From contig JAGADS010000087.1 of the NCBI GenBank assembly GCA_017613485.1, positions 1-8,326 of the forward strand: 8,326 nt of DNA. Direction: 5' to 3'. Positions 6,469-8,326 of this stretch are shown piece by piece. The translations under genes and the position numbers were made by a program. The notes beneath the pieces are model-generated. The model did not search any database and was not told where the DNA came from. It was given only the letters and a program-made list of their open reading frames with translations. This DNA is from Treponema sp. (lineage in GTDB: Bacteria; Spirochaetota; Spirochaetia; Treponematales; Treponemataceae). Every line of letters begins with the position of its first letter. The stretch's first letter is position 1.

Positions 6469-6497
6469 TTGTTGAACATTCAATAATCGGGTATACT
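6469..6497 (+). promoter_or_regulatory. Promoter candidate for rlmI
   Basis: TTGTTG (6469-6474, only the TTG matches) with a 17-base spacer and TATACT (6492-6497, 5 of 6). The next ATG is just 7 bases after the -10 box, so a transcript from here would begin at or next to the start codon. Confidence 0.4.
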
Positions 6498-6504
6498 CAG
6501 TTTT

Positions 6505-7758
6505 ATGAACAACTATTCACATGTGATTTTAAAGCCAGGCGAGGAAGGCGAGATTATTCAGGGCTTTCCATGGGCGTATGATAACGAGATTCAGAGCATA
6601 AAATGGACCTCTCAGGATGGAAGCGGCGTCAAGACAACTTCTCTTGCTGATGCAGAAGTAAATGACGGAGATGTCGTTGAGCTTTACTCAAACAAGGGGG
6701 CATTTCTGGGAAGTGCCGTCATCAACAGAAAATCCCGAATCGCAATAAGGATTATCGGTTATGAACATGCAGACAAAATCATGGAGGACAAGAACGCATA
6801 CTGGGAAAAGGTCTTTGCAAGGGCTGTGAATGTCCGTGCATTGAATTTCTCTCCCTATGACAGCTGTCGCCTTATTTACGGTGAGTCTGATTTTATTCAG
6901 GGTCTTGTAGTTGAAAAATATGTTTCTGAAAATTCCGTTTATCTTGTTGTGCAGTTTCTTTCGCTTGCCTGTGAGGTTTTCCGTGAAGAGATTGTCAATG
7001 CCCTTAAGACACTTGTAAAGCCAGATGGAATATATGAGCGGAGTGATGCCGCAATACGTGAGAAAGAGGGACTTGAGCAGAAGTCTGGATGGATTTACGG
7101 CGGTGGAGATGATGTCATTCAGATAGTCGAGAATGAGATAAAGCTACAGGTTGATATTGCAAGGGGACAGAAGACAGGCTATTTCCTTGACCAGAAATTC
7201 AACAGGAAGGAGATCCTGAAATACTGCCACGGAAAGCGTGTCCTTGATACATTCACACATACAGGTGCATTCGGACTTAATGCGGTAAAGGGCGGTGCAA
7301 GGGAAGTCATAAGCGTTGACATCTCTGAGGATGCGGTAAAGCTTGTTGAGCATAACATTCAGCTGAATAATGCCCAGAACGTGATGAGAGCTGAATGTGC
7401 TGATGTATTCGACCTCTTGAAGAAATATGAGTCAGAGGGGCAGAAATTTGACGTGATAATACTGGATCCTCCTGCCTTTACAAAAAGCGCAAAGATGATA
7501 CAGAAGGCATACGGCGGCTACAAGGAAATAAACCTTCGTGCGATGAGGCTATTGAACCCGAGCGGTATTCTTGTGACATGCTCATGCTCTGCATATTTTG
7601 ATGAGAACACGTTTTATTCAATGCTTTCGCATGCCGCGTCTGACAGCCACAGAAGGATTCAGGTTCTTGAGAAAAGGGGTGCGGGACCTGATCATCCTGT
7701 TCTTCTTGGTTATCCAAAGAGTGCATACCTAAAATGTGCAATATGCCGCGTGATGTGA
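6505..7758 (+). CDS. rlmI: Class I SAM-dependent rRNA methyltransferase, RlmI-like (PUA domain)
   Basis: A 417-aa member of the RlmI/YccW family, which methylates a cytosine of 23S rRNA (m5C1962 in E. coli) using S-adenosylmethionine. The N-terminal PUA RNA-binding domain (about 4-78) has 'VILKPGEEGEIIQGFPWAYDNEI'. A central region ends in the family motif GQKTGYFLDQ at 221-230. The Rossmann domain holds SAM motif I 'VLDTFTHTGAFGLNA' from 246, motif IV DPPAF at 321-325, and motif VI TCSCS at 358-362, whose cysteines are the catalytic candidates. It ends in the usual 'DHPVLLGYPKSAYLK'. The exact target base is inferred from the family. The ATG matches the normal N-terminus, but no Shine-Dalgarno precedes it. 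The 49-base gap after sufS holds a promoter candidate, so it may be expressed apart from suf. Confidence 0.88.
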   Translation: MNNYSHVILKPGEEGEIIQGFPWAYDNEIQSIKWTSQDGSGVKTTSLADAEVNDGDVVELYSNKGAFLGSAVINRKSRIAIRIIGYEHADKIMEDKNAYWEKVFARAVNVRALNFSPYDSCRLIYGESDFIQGLVVEKYVSENSVYLVVQFLSLACEVFREEIVNALKTLVKPDGIYERSDAAIREKEGLEQKSGWIYGGGDDVIQIVENEIKLQVDIARGQKTGYFLDQKFNRKEILKYCHGKRVLDTFTHTGAFGLNAVKGGAREVISVDISEDAVKLVEHNIQLNNAQNVMRAECADVFDLLKKYESEGQKFDVIILDPPAFTKSAKMIQKAYGGYKEINLRAMRLLNPSGILVTCSCSAYFDENTFYSMLSHAASDSHRRIQVLEKRGAGPDHPVLLGYPKSAYLKCAICRVM

Positions 7759-7760
7759 GT

Positions 7761-8326
7761 ATGAGCGATAAAAAAACGTTCAACTGCGTGATGCTTGTGG
7801 GACCTACCGCCGTGGGAAAAACTGCCCTTGGTGTGAGGATTGCCCGTACATTCAACTGGGAGATAATCTCTGCCGACAGCCGGCAGGTCTACAAGGGGCT
7901 TGACATAGGAAGCGGGAAGGATCTTGCGGACTATACGATAACCGAGACAGACAAAGACGGTAAAAGCATTCAGATTAAGATTCCTTACCACATGATAGAC
8001 ATTGCCACACTGGACAGGGAGTTCAATGTATTTGACTTCCAGCAGGAATTCTACAGGCTGTTTCGTGTCATGCAGGAAAAAAATTCCGTTCCATTTGTCG
8101 TGGGCGGTACCGGGATGTATCTTGACTCAGTGATACGCTCATACGATTTTGTCCCGGTTCCAGAGAACAAGGAATTGCGTGAGGAGCTGGACAAGAAATC
8201 CCTTGAGGAGCTTGATTCAATACTGATCGGATTAAAGCCTGACCTTCACAATAAAAGCTATCTTCTGCTTCGTGACCGTGTTGTAAGGGCCATAGAAATC
8301 GCCATGTTCATGAAAAGCCCTGAGTG
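7761..8326 (+). CDS. miaA: tRNA dimethylallyltransferase MiaA, N-terminal part
   Basis: The first 188 codons of a gene cut by the right edge (the family has about 300). MiaA transfers a dimethylallyl group to N6 of A37 in tRNAs that read UNN codons. Visible: P-loop GPTAVGKT at 14-21; the substrate motif SADSRQVYKGLDIG from residue 37; 'PYHMIDI', the counterpart of the usual HHLIDI; GGTGMY at 115-120; and 'LRDRVVRAIEI' near the edge. After the DIG motif it reads GSGKD rather than the common GTAKP, with a stretch about 10 residues longer before PYHMIDI, like the second MiaA class I associate with Bacteroidetes. It starts 2 bases after the rlmI stop, with only a weak GTGAG-like ribosome site, so translation is probably coupled to rlmI. 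Confidence 0.9.
   Translation, partial: MSDKKTFNCVMLVGPTAVGKTALGVRIARTFNWEIISADSRQVYKGLDIGSGKDLADYTITETDKDGKSIQIKIPYHMIDIATLDREFNVFDFQQEFYRLFRVMQEKNSVPFVVGGTGMYLDSVIRSYDFVPVPENKELREELDKKSLEELDSILIGLKPDLHNKSYLLLRDRVVRAIEIAMFMKSPE

Noticed and set aside
6457..6473. AACAA-N7-TTGTT after sufS as a possible suf terminator.
   Set aside because: Five weak pairs and no T-run on the + strand afterwards; it overlaps the rlmI promoter candidate instead.

Overview
This window is an ordinary chromosomal segment built around a compact iron-sulfur cluster assembly operon, sufC-sufB-sufD-sufS, read on the + strand. It is followed by a PUA-domain rRNA methyltransferase (RlmI type) and the first 188 codons of miaA, which runs off the right edge. 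To the left, on the - strand, is a run of small, poorly characterised genes for exported or membrane-anchored proteins. The style of the small signal-peptide proteins, the codon use, the SUF gene order and the GSGKD-type MiaA suggest a host-associated Treponema-like spirochaete. This is inference from memory of such genomes; nothing in the window proves it.

Layout. At 1-120 (-) is the N-terminus of a membrane-anchored protein with a TTG start. At 156-209 (-) is a possible 17-codon small ORF. At 249-731 (-) is a membrane-anchored hypothetical protein with a GTG start. At 761-1228 (-) is a secreted hypothetical protein, and at 1244-1654 (-) a secreted DUF4431-like protein. Gaps between the three larger genes are 15 and 29 bases and each has a clear Shine-Dalgarno sequence, so they look like one leftward transcript. 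Its promoter is at 1677-1705. The region left of about 890 is distinctly AT-rich (sampled lines 25-35% GC) compared with the suf genes (one sampled sufB line 57%).

The 217-base divergent intergenic region (1655-1871) holds one promoter-like sequence for the leftward operon, two tandem promoter-like sequences for suf, and an inverted repeat (ACTACC-N9-GGTAGT, 1811-1831). The repeat sits where the downstream suf promoter should start transcription, so it is a good candidate operator.

The suf genes are tightly coupled (TAATG, ATGATG and TAATG junctions). SufS removes sulfur from cysteine, and SufBC2D with the SufC ATPase assembles the cluster. No sulfur shuttle (SufE/SufU), A-type carrier or Rrf2-type regulator is in the window. 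After a 49-base gap rlmI appears to have its own promoter, placed so close to the ATG that its mRNA is probably leaderless. miaA starts 2 bases after the rlmI stop. I found no mobile element, CRISPR array, rRNA, tRNA or convincing terminator, and no clearly undescribed system. The observations most worth following are the operator-like palindrome, the possible leaderless gene and the orphan exported-protein cluster.
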